Counted from the stretch's first letter, positions 1-6,676 are shown. The stretch is DNA of 7,734 nucleotides from Deltaproteobacteria bacterium (GCA_019307545.1 JAFDJI010000149.1:1-7734); one strand, 5' to 3'. Notes: generated by a model from the letters alone, not told the origin. Numbers and translations: made by a program.

Positions 1-519
1 GCCGATGCAGCCCACGCGGTTGTGCTTCAAGGGACCGTTGGTCCAGCCCAGCGCGGTGGCGCCGGCCCTGAGGAGCCGGTTGTTGCGGTTGATCTCCGCC
101 TCGGGCACGTGCGAGACGGAGAGCAGGGCTTCCATCGCGGTGTAGTGGGGGTCGAGGCGCTCCTTCAATCCGACCAGTCCGACTTCTCGTGCCCATTTTT
201 CGAGCAGTTCTTCCGGGATCCGCTTGCACAGGTTGAGGTTGTGCAGGGTCGAGCCCCCGAGGCCCTTGCCCTGGAGCACCTGGATGGCGCGGTCGGCGGT
301 GGTGCGGGACCCGGCGTCCTGGTACAGGCGAGGCATCATCTGCTCCTCGCGCTGGGTCATCTCGGTGTTCCGGAGCCGGTCCCCCATCTCCAGGACCATG
401 ATGTCGAGGCCCGCCATCGCGAGTTCCCGCGCGGCGGCGCCTCCACCCGCGCCACTCCCCACCACCACCACGTCGCAGTGGGCGCGGAAGGGCCCGGTCG
501 CTGGCCCGGAGGCGTTCAC
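1..519 (-). CDS. GMC-family FAD-dependent oxidoreductase, N-terminal 173 residues (gene continues past the left edge)
   Basis: This is the N-terminal part of a glucose-methanol-choline type flavoprotein, which oxidises an alcohol or sugar hydroxyl using FAD. The dinucleotide-binding motif GSGAGGG is at residues 21-27, after a hydrophobic strand (VVVV), and the VLE motif ending at E44 should bind the ADP ribose. A second GMC block, GKGLGGSTLHNLN, lies at 84-96. The visible part ends in a region (NRVGCIG, 167-173) like the one before the cysteine-rich stretch of long-chain-alcohol and cholesterol-oxidase-like members. The catalytic His is off the window. The start is GTG at 519, inside a GTGA overlap with the stop of the upstream gene, which implies translational coupling. 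There is no signal peptide of its own, so if the enzyme is exported it probably travels with the Tat-signal small subunit encoded just upstream. The substrate cannot be told from the sequence. Confidence 0.9.
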   Translation of the reverse strand, partial: MNASGPATGPFRAHCDVVVVGSGAGGGAAARELAMAGLDIMVLEMGDRLRNTEMTQREEQMMPRLYQDAGSRTTADRAIQVLQGKGLGGSTLHNLNLCKRIPEELLEKWAREVGLVGLKERLDPHYTAMEALLSVSHVPEAEINRNNRLLRAGATALGWTNGPLKHNRVGCIG

Positions 520-983
520 TGGGACACCAGGGGGCCGTCGTAGCCCAGGTGTGCCCAGGTGCTCGGGTGCTGCCAGTAGCCCATGGCGCAGGTCTGCTTG
601 AGGGCGTGCACCATCAGCCTTCGGAAGGTGAGATTGGATCCCGCCCAATCGGCGAGGATCCCGGTGCGCTCCTCTCGGCTCAACCGTGAGAACGAGCGGC
701 CGTGGCTTGCCACGGTGCCGGTCTCGATGGCAAAGAACAGCCCTCGCGCCTGCAGCGCGATCGAGGGTGGAAGTCGGTCGAGGTAGGCGCGCACCGCCGC
801 GGGCGCACCGATCTCCGCTGGATCGGGCAGGTCACCGCCGTGGGGGAACAGCGCGTCCATGGCGGCGAGCAGGAACCGATCCTCGTCGGCCCAGGGGCGG
901 TACACCGTCAGGGGGAGGCCCAGGCAGGCGAGCACCACCCCGCCGAGCAGTCCAAACCCGAGTCCGCGCCGCGTGAGCTTCAT
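516..983 (-). CDS. Gluconate 2-dehydrogenase subunit 3-like small subunit with Tat-type signal
   Basis: This 155-residue protein looks like the small (gamma) subunit that accompanies membrane-bound GMC-type dehydrogenases (gluconate 2-dehydrogenase subunit 3 family). In characterised members this subunit has no cofactor and brings the flavoprotein through the Tat pathway. The N-terminus has a twin-arginine motif TRRGLGF (residues 4-10) and then a hydrophobic segment to about residue 27. Family-like features follow: LLAAMDALFPHGGDLPD (39-55) and a C-terminal block with GYWQHPSTWAHLGYDGP (135-151). VVLAC (16-20) also fits a lipobox, so a Tat-exported lipoprotein anchored at C20 is possible. ATG at 983 is fixed as the earliest start because an in-frame TAG lies 9 bases upstream. 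No clear Shine-Dalgarno sequence is seen. The gene overlaps the GMC gene by 4 bases, so the two form an operon. Typical partners include a cytochrome c, which is not in the window. Confidence 0.8.
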   Translation of the reverse strand: MKLTRRGLGFGLLGGVVLACLGLPLTVYRPWADEDRFLLAAMDALFPHGGDLPDPAEIGAPAAVRAYLDRLPPSIALQARGLFFAIETGTVASHGRSFSRLSREERTGILADWAGSNLTFRRLMVHALKQTCAMGYWQHPSTWAHLGYDGPLVSQ

Positions 984-1033
984 GCCCGCGAACTAACACT
1001 TGGATGGCTTCGCGGTGTCCAAACTGGCGACCT

Positions 1034-1058
1034 CCGGGACCTCCTGGTACGGTCCCGG
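1034..1058 (+). repeat. 8-bp inverted repeat (hairpin) in the leader of the YbjN-domain gene
   Basis: CCGGGACC at 1034-1041 is matched perfectly by GGTCCCGG at 1051-1058, with a 9-base loop. A G-U pair and one further G-C pair could extend it. It ends 5 bases before the GGAGG ribosome binding site (1064-1068) of the gene starting at 1074. It could be an mRNA hairpin affecting initiation or an operator in the 90-bp divergent gap (984-1073). There is no T-run, so it is not a classic terminator. In such GC-rich DNA a chance repeat is also possible. Confidence 0.45.
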
Positions 1059-1073
1059 GGCTCGGAGGCCCCC

Positions 1074-1574
1074 ATGTACCGCATTCTCTTGGCCATTGCC
1101 GTTCCCCTTGCGCTCCTCGTGGCCACGCCCGCCTTTGCACAATCCGGCCGATCTACTTCCATCGGTACGGTGTACACCGCCGTGTCTGGTGAGGACTTGG
1201 AGCAGATCCTCACCGTCGAAGGCTACACCTTCGAGCGCTCGGTGGACTCCGCCGGGGACCCCCTGTTCCGGATCGAGATCGAGGGCCTGAAGGTGGTGTT
1301 GATCTTCAACGCGTGCGAGGAAGGGGCCTGCCAGAACCTGCAGCTCTATACGGGCTTCGCCATGCAGGAGAAGCCGGCGCTGTCCGTGGTCAACGGGTGG
1401 AACAAGACCAAGCGCTTCGGGCGCGCCTACATCGACGACGAGGCAGACCCGGTCTTGGAGAGTGACCTCGATCTGGAGGGCGGCGTGTCTGCCGGGGCCG
1501 TCGCGGAGTTCATCCGCACCTTCACCGTCCTGTCCACCGCCTTCGCGGAGCACATCGGCTACAAGGGCGGCTGA
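1074..1574 (+). CDS. Secreted YbjN-domain protein
   Basis: The gene encodes 166 residues. Residues 1-22 form a clear Sec signal peptide (MYR, a hydrophobic core LLAIAVPLALLVA, then a TPAFA cleavage motif with cleavage before Q23), so the mature protein should be periplasmic or secreted. The rest resembles the YbjN (bacterial sensory transduction regulator-like) domain, a fold related to type III secretion chaperones: a region reading SGEDLEQILTVEGYTFE near the start of the mature part, a strand-rich middle with a CEEGAC pair of cysteines, a WNKTKRFGRAYID block, and a helical C-terminus. The ATG at 1074 is supported by GGAGG at 1064-1068 and by the signal peptide; longer readings upstream would bury it. 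The biochemical function of secreted YbjN proteins is not established. The gene is divergent from the GMC operon and convergent with the PP2C gene, which is 28 bp away with nothing recognisable in between. The assignment rests on pattern recognition only. Confidence 0.75.
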   Translation: MYRILLAIAVPLALLVATPAFAQSGRSTSIGTVYTAVSGEDLEQILTVEGYTFERSVDSAGDPLFRIEIEGLKVVLIFNACEEGACQNLQLYTGFAMQEKPALSVVNGWNKTKRFGRAYIDDEADPVLESDLDLEGGVSAGAVAEFIRTFTVLSTAFAEHIGYKGG

Positions 1575-1602
1575 CCCTTCTCCCGCGCCCGAAGAAGCGT
1601 TG

Positions 1603-4080
1603 CTACCCCGGCCGCCACAGGGTGGTGACGACCGCGGTGGCGTTGTCGCCGCCGCCGCCACGGTTCGCCTGGTTCACCAACTCGCGTGCCAGCTCGTCCG
1701 GGTCGTCACCCAGGAGTACCTCGGCCATGACGTCCGCGAGCTCAGGGTGGGTGTCCGCGAGGTAGTCGGTGATTCCGTCGGTGCACAACACCAGCTTCTC
1801 CCCCTCGAGCAGGGTGAAGGCCAGGTGGGAGACGGCCAGGGGCTCGGCACGGTTCCACTCGTTGAAGTGGCCGATGTAGCCCACCAGCGCAAACCCGGCG
1901 GGGTCCCAGTAGGGTTCGTGCCCCTGGGTCCAGCTGAGCAGGCGGTCGGCGGCCTGGTTCTGGTCGGCGGTGAGGAGCGCCGTGCCATAGGGCCCCACCA
2001 GGTAGGCTCGGGAGTCGCCCAGGCAACCAAGGCACACATGGTTTCCGCGGGCGATGGCCACCAGGGCGGTGGTGCCCATGGGGACCCGGCCGTCGAGCCT
2101 CCCACCCGCATAGCGGAGCGCGGCCTCGCACACCGCCTGGTTGGCCATCCGCAGGGCGCGATCGATGAAGTCGAAGATCTCGGCCGGGGTGGCGTCGCTG
2201 AGACGGGAAAGCGCCTGCTCCCACAGGTTCGCGACCACGTGGACGGTGATGCCTGCCGCGATGTCGCCGCTGCCGGCGGTAGCGGTGCTGATGCCGTCAC
2301 ACACCACCATGAGGTGCAGGGGGCCTCGCGCAGACACGAACAGGGCGTCCTGGTTGGTCTGGGTGTGGAGCAGCTTGAGACGCCCCACGTGCGAGTCGTA
2401 CCCGATGCGCAGCCGACGCTGATCGCTCGCGGCGGTGTCCATCCGCGAGTCCTCCGCCACCGCGGCGGACTGCCACCGAACCAGCCACGACAGACCGTCC
2501 GACGGGCGCTGTGAGGGGAAGGGGTGCAGGGCCGCATCCAGCGGCGCGAGCGCGGCTGCGGGTAGGTTGGGGACGATCTGGCGGAGGAAGGGAATCGCGC
2601 GGTGGGCGGGGATATTCCGCGGCCACTGCTTGCCGAGCAGGCCCTCCATGAGAAGGACCCCCGCGGCATGGACATCGCCGGCCTGCGACGGCGCCTCCCC
2701 CATCGGGCGGGGAGAGTGCATGTCGGCATCGCTGTCCGCAAGCTCCACGTTCCCGCTGGGGTGCACCAGCACCGAGTTCCGCGTCGGGTTCACCACCCGG
2801 CCGCCGTTGTGTTGCTGGGACAGTGAGCGCGCGAACGCCAGGCCGAGGGCCAGGAACTCGCCCGGGGATCGCGCGGAACGCTCACCGATGGGCAGCGTCT
2901 CCGTGATCTCCAGCACCTCGGCAGTGAAGCCGTCCTCGGTGTAGTCATCTCCGTAGCGTGGGTCCCAGCCGGTGCTGAACCACAGCGCCACCGCGGGTCG
3001 TGCCTCCGCGAGGCGGGTGGAGATGAGATCGACGTCCTCGCCCGACCGCATGAGGATCTCGGCTCCGAGCCAGTTTGCGGCGCTGAGGTGCTCTTGGTCC
3101 TGGATCAGGATCTCCTGCAGATCGAGGGCCAACTCCTCGGCGCGCTTGGGGGGCAGGGTGGCGAGGGTGGCGCGGATCAGCTGCTGCCCATCGGGTGTTT
3201 CCGCCAGCGTTGCCAGGGCGGGCACGGCCTCCGGGGCACCCCAACGGGTGAGCGCGGCGGCCAGCCGGCCCTCGCTGTCGAGTGGGCCGCCCTGGCGGGT
3301 ACCCTCCAGGACCCGTCCCACCAGGCGTTTGCGGACCTCGGCCCCGACCTCGTGCGCCTCCCAGCCGCCGCGGCGGATGGCGTGGATGAGGGCGTCGATC
3401 GAGTCGGGGCCGCGGGTGAGCAGGCCGTCCAGAACCTCATCCGCGGGCACGTCCCGCAACGCCGCCATCGCCAGGTCCTTGACCTGCTTGCCGCCGTTGC
3501 ACCACGACCGAAGCGCGTGATCCCTGAACGCCTCCTCCCCAAGCTCTCCTCGGTGGATGAGGGCGAGATCCAGGCGGCGCCCTGGTGACAACAGCGGGTT
3601 GGCCAGGCGGTCCACCGCACCAGTGGGCTCGTCCCGACGGTCGAGCGCCACGGTGTCGTGCTCGATCTCGAAGCGTTCGTCCTCCGCGATCTGGGGCTCG
3701 AGGGTTTCCCACCACCGGTCGAAGGCGCGTTCGGTCATCAGACCGCGCCCGCCCACCCAGTCCCGCAGGTCCTGGCGCCGCTGGGGTCCCACCAGGTCCT
3801 CCAAGAGTAGCTCCAGCGCCGCCGGGGGGTCGAAGAGCAACAACTCCTGCAGCTTCTCGGGATCGAGCATCGCGCAGTGGAAGAACCCCTTCTCGTTGCA
3901 CAGCGCATAGACCCGGCTGAGGTTGGTGGCGGAGACGTACTCGGGCAGGTTCTCGCCGCTGCGCTCCCACTGGAGTTGCACGCCAACGTCGCGAACACCC
4001 ACCACACGCGCAAACCCGAAGGCGGAGTGGTAGAGCACGCTGTCCGGGCGAACGTCGCCGATGTCCCGGATGGGTCTCAT
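1603..4080 (-). CDS. Multidomain protein: Tudor-like N-terminus, helical region, degenerate kinase C-lobe, C-terminal PP2C phosphatase
   Basis: This 825-residue protein has no signal peptide or membrane segment, so it is probably cytoplasmic. Residues 1-66 look like a small beta barrel of the CarD/UvrD-C/Tudor kind (HSAFGFARVVGV, 18-29). Residues about 70-395 are mostly helical, with a WW pair at 123-124 and HEAT-like stretches. Residues about 405-540 follow a protein-kinase C-lobe: the catalytic-loop equivalent is HNGGRVVNPTRNSVLV (424-439) without HRD, DFG is replaced by DSD (449-451), and subdomain IX (GDVHAAGVLLMEGLLG, 468-483) and the RP of subdomain XI (525-526) remain. No N-lobe is seen. 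Residues about 555-825 are a PP2C domain with TNQDALFV (575-582), CDG (594-596, D595), GDSRAYL (688-694), CTDGITD (766-772, D768) and GGDN (810-813, D812), so the metal-binding acidic residues are present and Ser/Thr phosphatase activity is likely. A promoter-like sequence lies just upstream and no Shine-Dalgarno sequence is visible. Confidence 0.85.
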   Translation of the reverse strand: MRPIRDIGDVRPDSVLYHSAFGFARVVGVRDVGVQLQWERSGENLPEYVSATNLSRVYALCNEKGFFHCAMLDPEKLQELLLFDPPAALELLLEDLVGPQRRQDLRDWVGGRGLMTERAFDRWWETLEPQIAEDERFEIEHDTVALDRRDEPTGAVDRLANPLLSPGRRLDLALIHRGELGEEAFRDHALRSWCNGGKQVKDLAMAALRDVPADEVLDGLLTRGPDSIDALIHAIRRGGWEAHEVGAEVRKRLVGRVLEGTRQGGPLDSEGRLAAALTRWGAPEAVPALATLAETPDGQQLIRATLATLPPKRAEELALDLQEILIQDQEHLSAANWLGAEILMRSGEDVDLISTRLAEARPAVALWFSTGWDPRYGDDYTEDGFTAEVLEITETLPIGERSARSPGEFLALGLAFARSLSQQHNGGRVVNPTRNSVLVHPSGNVELADSDADMHSPRPMGEAPSQAGDVHAAGVLLMEGLLGKQWPRNIPAHRAIPFLRQIVPNLPAAALAPLDAALHPFPSQRPSDGLSWLVRWQSAAVAEDSRMDTAASDQRRLRIGYDSHVGRLKLLHTQTNQDALFVSARGPLHLMVVCDGISTATAGSGDIAAGITVHVVANLWEQALSRLSDATPAEIFDFIDRALRMANQAVCEAALRYAGGRLDGRVPMGTTALVAIARGNHVCLGCLGDSRAYLVGPYGTALLTADQNQAADRLLSWTQGHEPYWDPAGFALVGYIGHFNEWNRAEPLAVSHLAFTLLEGEKLVLCTDGITDYLADTHPELADVMAEVLLGDDPDELARELVNQANRGGGGDNATAVVTTLWRPG

Positions 4081-4088
4081 GACGCCGC

Positions 4089-4117
4089 GTTATAGCGCGA
4101 CGCCTCGGCCGTGTCGC
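4089..4117 (-). promoter_or_regulatory. Candidate sigma-70-type promoter of the PP2C gene, placed for a leaderless transcript
   Basis: On the minus strand a -35-like GCGACA (4117-4112; four of six match TTGACA) is followed after exactly 17 bases by TATAAC (4094-4089; five of six match TATAAT). Only 8 bases separate the -10 box from the ATG at 4080, so transcription would begin at or within a few bases of the start codon. This agrees with the lack of a Shine-Dalgarno sequence before the gene. A TATA-like box stands out in such GC-rich DNA, but the start site is inferred. Confidence 0.5.
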
Positions 4118-4126
4118 CGACAACGC

Positions 4127-4130
4127 GGAG
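4127..4130 (+). promoter_or_regulatory. Ribosome binding site that decides the start of the HD-domain gene
   Basis: GGAG at 4127-4130 lies 7 bases before ATG 4138. The frame is open further upstream to a GTG at 4111, but that start has no ribosome binding site. The family's usual N-terminus (an xxRDPIHG block) begins right at the ATG, so 4138 is preferred. Confidence 0.65.
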
Positions 4131-4137
4131 CGTTCCC

Positions 4138-5424
4138 ATGGAGGTTCGGGATCCCATCCACGGCGCCATCGCCGTCTCTCCTGAAGAGGTCGCGATCGTC
4201 GACCATCCCTTCGTACAGCGGCTCCGCAACATCCGCTCCACCGGTTTTTCTCACCTACCGTTCCCCGGTGCCACCCACTCCCGGTACAGCCATTGTCTGG
4301 GGGTGATGGTCCTGGCCGGGCAGGCCTTCGACAGCGCCTACCAGGGATGGGAGCTCCCAACTGTGGTGCGGGCGCGGTTTCGGGCGCTGCTCCGGGTGGC
4401 GGCCCTGTGCCACGACCTCGGTCACGCGCCGTTTTCACACAGCACCGAGTTCGCCATGCCCTCCCTGGGGGCGCTGGGCATCTCCTGGTACCGCCCCGAC
4501 GCGGTCTCGGACCGGCGTGCCACCCACGAGGACTACACGATTGCCATCCTGGAGCACACCTCGCTGCGAGACGCGATCGCCGCCAGCACCGACTTCACGG
4601 CGCGCCACGTGGCGGCCCTGATCTCGCGCGACGTGGAGGTGGAGGATGACCTGTTCGTGGTGGACGGTCTCGATCACCGCCGGGTGCTCTCCCAGATCGT
4701 CAGCTCGGAGCTGGACGTCGACCGGCTCGACTACCTGGTGCGGGACTCCTACTACACCGGCGCCCGCTACGGACAGATCGACACCTCCTGGCTCCTGTCG
4801 AACCTGGTGGCCTACCCCTTCGACGGCCGGGTGAGCCTGGCCCTCGACTTCGCCGCGATCTACGCCTTCGACGACTTCATGATCGCGCGCCACCACATGT
4901 TCCTGATGGTGTACTTCCACCACAAGTCGGTGGCCTACGAGGAGCTGCTCAAGCGCTACGTCCTCGCGGAGGGCACCGATTGGGCCCTGCCCGCCGACCT
5001 CGACGCCTACCTGAGTGTGGACGACATCTCACTCGAGCATCACCTGCGCACCGCCGACAGCGAGTGGGCCCGCCGCATCGTGGAGCGCCGCCCCTTCAAG
5101 CGGGTCCTGGAGGTGCATGGCACCCCGGCCGACGTCGACCTGTCGGAGCAGGCCCTTCGTCTCCGTGAGGCGGGCGTCGACGTGATCCACGCCGGCTCCA
5201 CCGGCAAGCTCTCCCGCTACAACGTCTTCGGGCAGAAGCGCGAGCGTGCCCCGCAGATCTACGTGCTGGAGCGGATGCCCGGCCTGCCGGTCGAGAACGT
5301 GCATGGCCTTCAGGAGGCGAGCAAGGTGTTCCAGCGCTACGCCGACGCCCGGAGGATCGCCCGGCTCTACGTCCGTCCCGAGGAAGTGGGGGAGGCACGC
5401 GGGGTCCTGGGCCTGCCGGTGTGA
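4138..5424 (+). CDS. HD-domain phosphohydrolase (SAMHD1/YwfO-type dNTPase-like)
   Basis: This 428-residue soluble protein belongs to the HD superfamily group that includes SAMHD1 and bacterial YwfO-type dNTP triphosphohydrolases, and its length fits the bacterial members. It opens with the family's RDPIHG block (4-9), then QRLRNIRSTG (27-36) and the HSRYSHCLGV block (47-56) with metal ligand H52. The HD motif is CHDLGHAPFSH (91-101), with H92, D93 and the H96/H101 pair. H130-E131 (ATHEDY) matches the active-site His region of SAMHD1. The fourth metal ligand should be D195 in LDVDRLDYLVRD (192-203), where R196 takes the place of SAMHD1 Lys312. All metal-binding residues are therefore present and the protein is probably active. 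Family members hydrolyse dNTPs to nucleoside and triphosphate, but other phosphate esters are possible. The gene is divergent from the PP2C gene, with 57 bp between the starts. A strong hairpin lies just after its stop. Confidence 0.88.
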   Translation: MEVRDPIHGAIAVSPEEVAIVDHPFVQRLRNIRSTGFSHLPFPGATHSRYSHCLGVMVLAGQAFDSAYQGWELPTVVRARFRALLRVAALCHDLGHAPFSHSTEFAMPSLGALGISWYRPDAVSDRRATHEDYTIAILEHTSLRDAIAASTDFTARHVAALISRDVEVEDDLFVVDGLDHRRVLSQIVSSELDVDRLDYLVRDSYYTGARYGQIDTSWLLSNLVAYPFDGRVSLALDFAAIYAFDDFMIARHHMFLMVYFHHKSVAYEELLKRYVLAEGTDWALPADLDAYLSVDDISLEHHLRTADSEWARRIVERRPFKRVLEVHGTPADVDLSEQALRLREAGVDVIHAGSTGKLSRYNVFGQKRERAPQIYVLERMPGLPVENVHGLQEASKVFQRYADARRIARLYVRPEEVGEARGVLGLPV

Positions 5425-5429
5425 CGACC

Positions 5430-5450
5430 CCGCCCGGGAGGCCCGGGCGG
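5430..5450 (+). repeat. Perfect 9-bp inverted repeat directly after the HD-domain gene
   Basis: CCGCCCGGG (5430-5438) and CCCGGGCGG (5442-5450) are perfect reverse complements separated by 3 bases, starting 5 bases after the TGA. All 9 pairs are G-C, so the RNA hairpin would be very stable. No U-rich run follows (ATTACAGTGG), so it is an atypical terminator at best. It may protect the 3' end of the HD transcript, or act as one arm of a switch with the overlapping repeat downstream. Confidence 0.6.
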
Positions 5451-5473
5451 ATTACAGTGGCCCTCCAATCCGC
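5447..5473 (+). repeat. 7-bp inverted repeat abutting the ribosome binding site of the acyl-CoA dehydrogenase gene
   Basis: GCGGATT (5447-5453) and AATCCGC (5467-5473) are perfect reverse complements with a 13-base loop. The left arm shares 4 bases (5447-5450) with the right arm of the preceding hairpin, so the two cannot form fully at once in RNA. The right arm ends one base before the AGAGG ribosome binding site (5474-5478). It may be an operator for a dimeric regulator of the downstream gene or an RNA element. No regulator gene is nearby. Confidence 0.5.
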
Positions 5474-5484
5474 AGAGGTCCCCC

Positions 5485-6630
5485 ATGTTCAGCCTGGAAC
5501 TTTCCGAAGAGCAGCAGATGCTGCGCGATCTCGCCCACGAATTCGCTGCCAAGGAGATGCGTCCGGTCGCGGCGCACTACGACCAGACCATGGAGTTTCC
5601 CTGGCCGCTCATCCGCCAGGCCCACGAGCTTGGCCTGATGAACACCCACGTTCCCGAGGAGTATGGGGGCCTGGGACTGGGTTGCCTCGACGAGTGCGTG
5701 CTCGTGGAGGAGATGGGTTGGGGAGACTCCGGGATCCGGACCGCCATCGAGGCCAACAACCTCGCGAACGCCCCGGTGGTGGAGGGCGGCTCCGACGCGC
5801 TCAAGGCGAAGTACTTGGGGCGCCTCATCGAGGAGCCCCTGATGAGCGCCTATGCCTTGACCGAGGCCGAGGCCGGCTCGGACGTGGCCAACATGCGGTC
5901 CACCGCGGTGCGCAAGGGTGACAAGTACATCCTCAACGGCGAAAAGATGTGGATCACCAACGCCGGGGTGGCGAACTGGTACTTCGTGGTCGCCTACACC
6001 GACAAGGAGAAGCGTCACCGCGGCATGACCGCGTTCGTCGTCGAGCGGGAGTGGGACGGGGTGGAGCCGGGGAAGAAGGAGATCAACCTCGGCCAGCGGT
6101 GCTCCGACACCCGGGCTATCCGCTTCACCGACGTGGAGGTCCCCGCCGAGAACGTGGTCGGCGAGGAGGGCGCCGGGTTCATGCTGGCGATGAAGGCCTT
6201 CGACCACACCCGCCCCACGGTGTCTGCCGGTGCGGTCGGGCTCGCCAGGTCCGCCATGGAACACGCCATGCAGTACGCCACCGAGCGCCGCACCTTCGGC
6301 AAACCCATCTTCAAGCACCAGGCGGTGGCGTTCATGCTCGCCGACATGGCGAAGGACATCGAGGCGGCGCGCCTGCTGGTCTGGAAGGCGGCCTGGCTCA
6401 AGGACCAGGGGCAACGCAACACCAAGTTCGCGTCGATGGCCAAGGCCTTTGCGGCGGACATATGCGTCCGGGTATGCACCGACGCGGTCCAGGTCTTCGG
6501 CGGGTACGGCTACAGCACCGAGTACCCGGTCGAGAAGCTGATGCGGGACAGCAAGATCTTCCAGATCTACGAGGGAACGTCCCAGATCCAGCGGTTGATC
6601 ATCGCGAGGGAGATGTTCGAGCGGGTTTAG
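5485..6630 (+). CDS. Acyl-CoA dehydrogenase, medium-chain (MCAD) type
   Basis: This complete 381-residue enzyme of fatty-acid beta-oxidation introduces the alpha,beta double bond into an acyl-CoA, passing electrons from FAD to electron-transfer flavoprotein. Domains run in normal order: N-terminal helices (1-120, with VPEEYGGLGLG at 56-66), a middle beta domain with ALTEAEAGSDVANM (124-137) and MWITNAG (155-161), and a C-terminal helical domain. The AFDHTRPTVSAGAVGLA block (238-254) resembles MCAD more than short-chain enzymes. RRTFGKPI (268-275) and QVFGGYGYSTEYPVEKLMRD (336-355) are the expected FAD and interface motifs. The catalytic base is E363 in IYEGTSQIQR (361-370), at the MCAD position. 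The start at 5485 is supported by AGAGG at 5474-5478. The 60-bp leader holds two overlapping inverted repeats. No ETF or other beta-oxidation gene is in the window. The exact chain-length preference is not predictable. Confidence 0.95.
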   Translation: MFSLELSEEQQMLRDLAHEFAAKEMRPVAAHYDQTMEFPWPLIRQAHELGLMNTHVPEEYGGLGLGCLDECVLVEEMGWGDSGIRTAIEANNLANAPVVEGGSDALKAKYLGRLIEEPLMSAYALTEAEAGSDVANMRSTAVRKGDKYILNGEKMWITNAGVANWYFVVAYTDKEKRHRGMTAFVVEREWDGVEPGKKEINLGQRCSDTRAIRFTDVEVPAENVVGEEGAGFMLAMKAFDHTRPTVSAGAVGLARSAMEHAMQYATERRTFGKPIFKHQAVAFMLADMAKDIEAARLLVWKAAWLKDQGQRNTKFASMAKAFAADICVRVCTDAVQVFGGYGYSTEYPVEKLMRDSKIFQIYEGTSQIQRLIIAREMFERV

Positions 6631-6656
6631 GGGTTGCGGGGGCAGGAGCAGGCATC

Positions 6657-6676
6657 ACGCGGACCCGCGCCCGCGT
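6657..6676. repeat. Short inverted repeat between convergent genes, weak terminator candidate
   Basis: ACGCGG (6657-6662) and CCGCGT (6671-6676) are reverse complements with an 8-base loop, in the 47-bp gap between the stops of the acyl-CoA dehydrogenase and pseudokinase genes. The location suits a shared terminator. There is no T-run on either side and 6 pairs could arise by chance here. Confidence 0.25.

Noticed and set aside
1000..1028. Plus-strand promoter before the YbjN gene (TTGGAT near 1000)
   Set aside because: No -10-like hexamer occurs at 15-19 bases downstream.
1648..1661. GCC/CCG triplet run as a microsatellite
   Set aside because: It encodes the Gly run just before the GGDN metal site of the PP2C domain. 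It is short and explained by coding.
1462..2514. Plus-strand open frame of 350 codons
   Set aside because: It is antisense to the PP2C domain, which has clear motifs on the minus strand, and it starts inside the YbjN gene.
4111..4137. GTG start at 4111 for the HD-domain gene
   Set aside because: It has no ribosome binding site and the 9 extra residues do not resemble the family. ATG 4138 has GGAG at good spacing.
3437..4438. Minus-strand open frame of 333 codons
   Set aside because: It is a shifted reading of the phosphatase gene that also runs antisense into the HD gene. Its Arg/Pro-rich composition has no recognisable domain.
5452..6414. Minus-strand open frame of 320 codons
   Set aside because: It is exactly antisense to the acyl-CoA dehydrogenase, with low-complexity Val/Gly/His-rich content.
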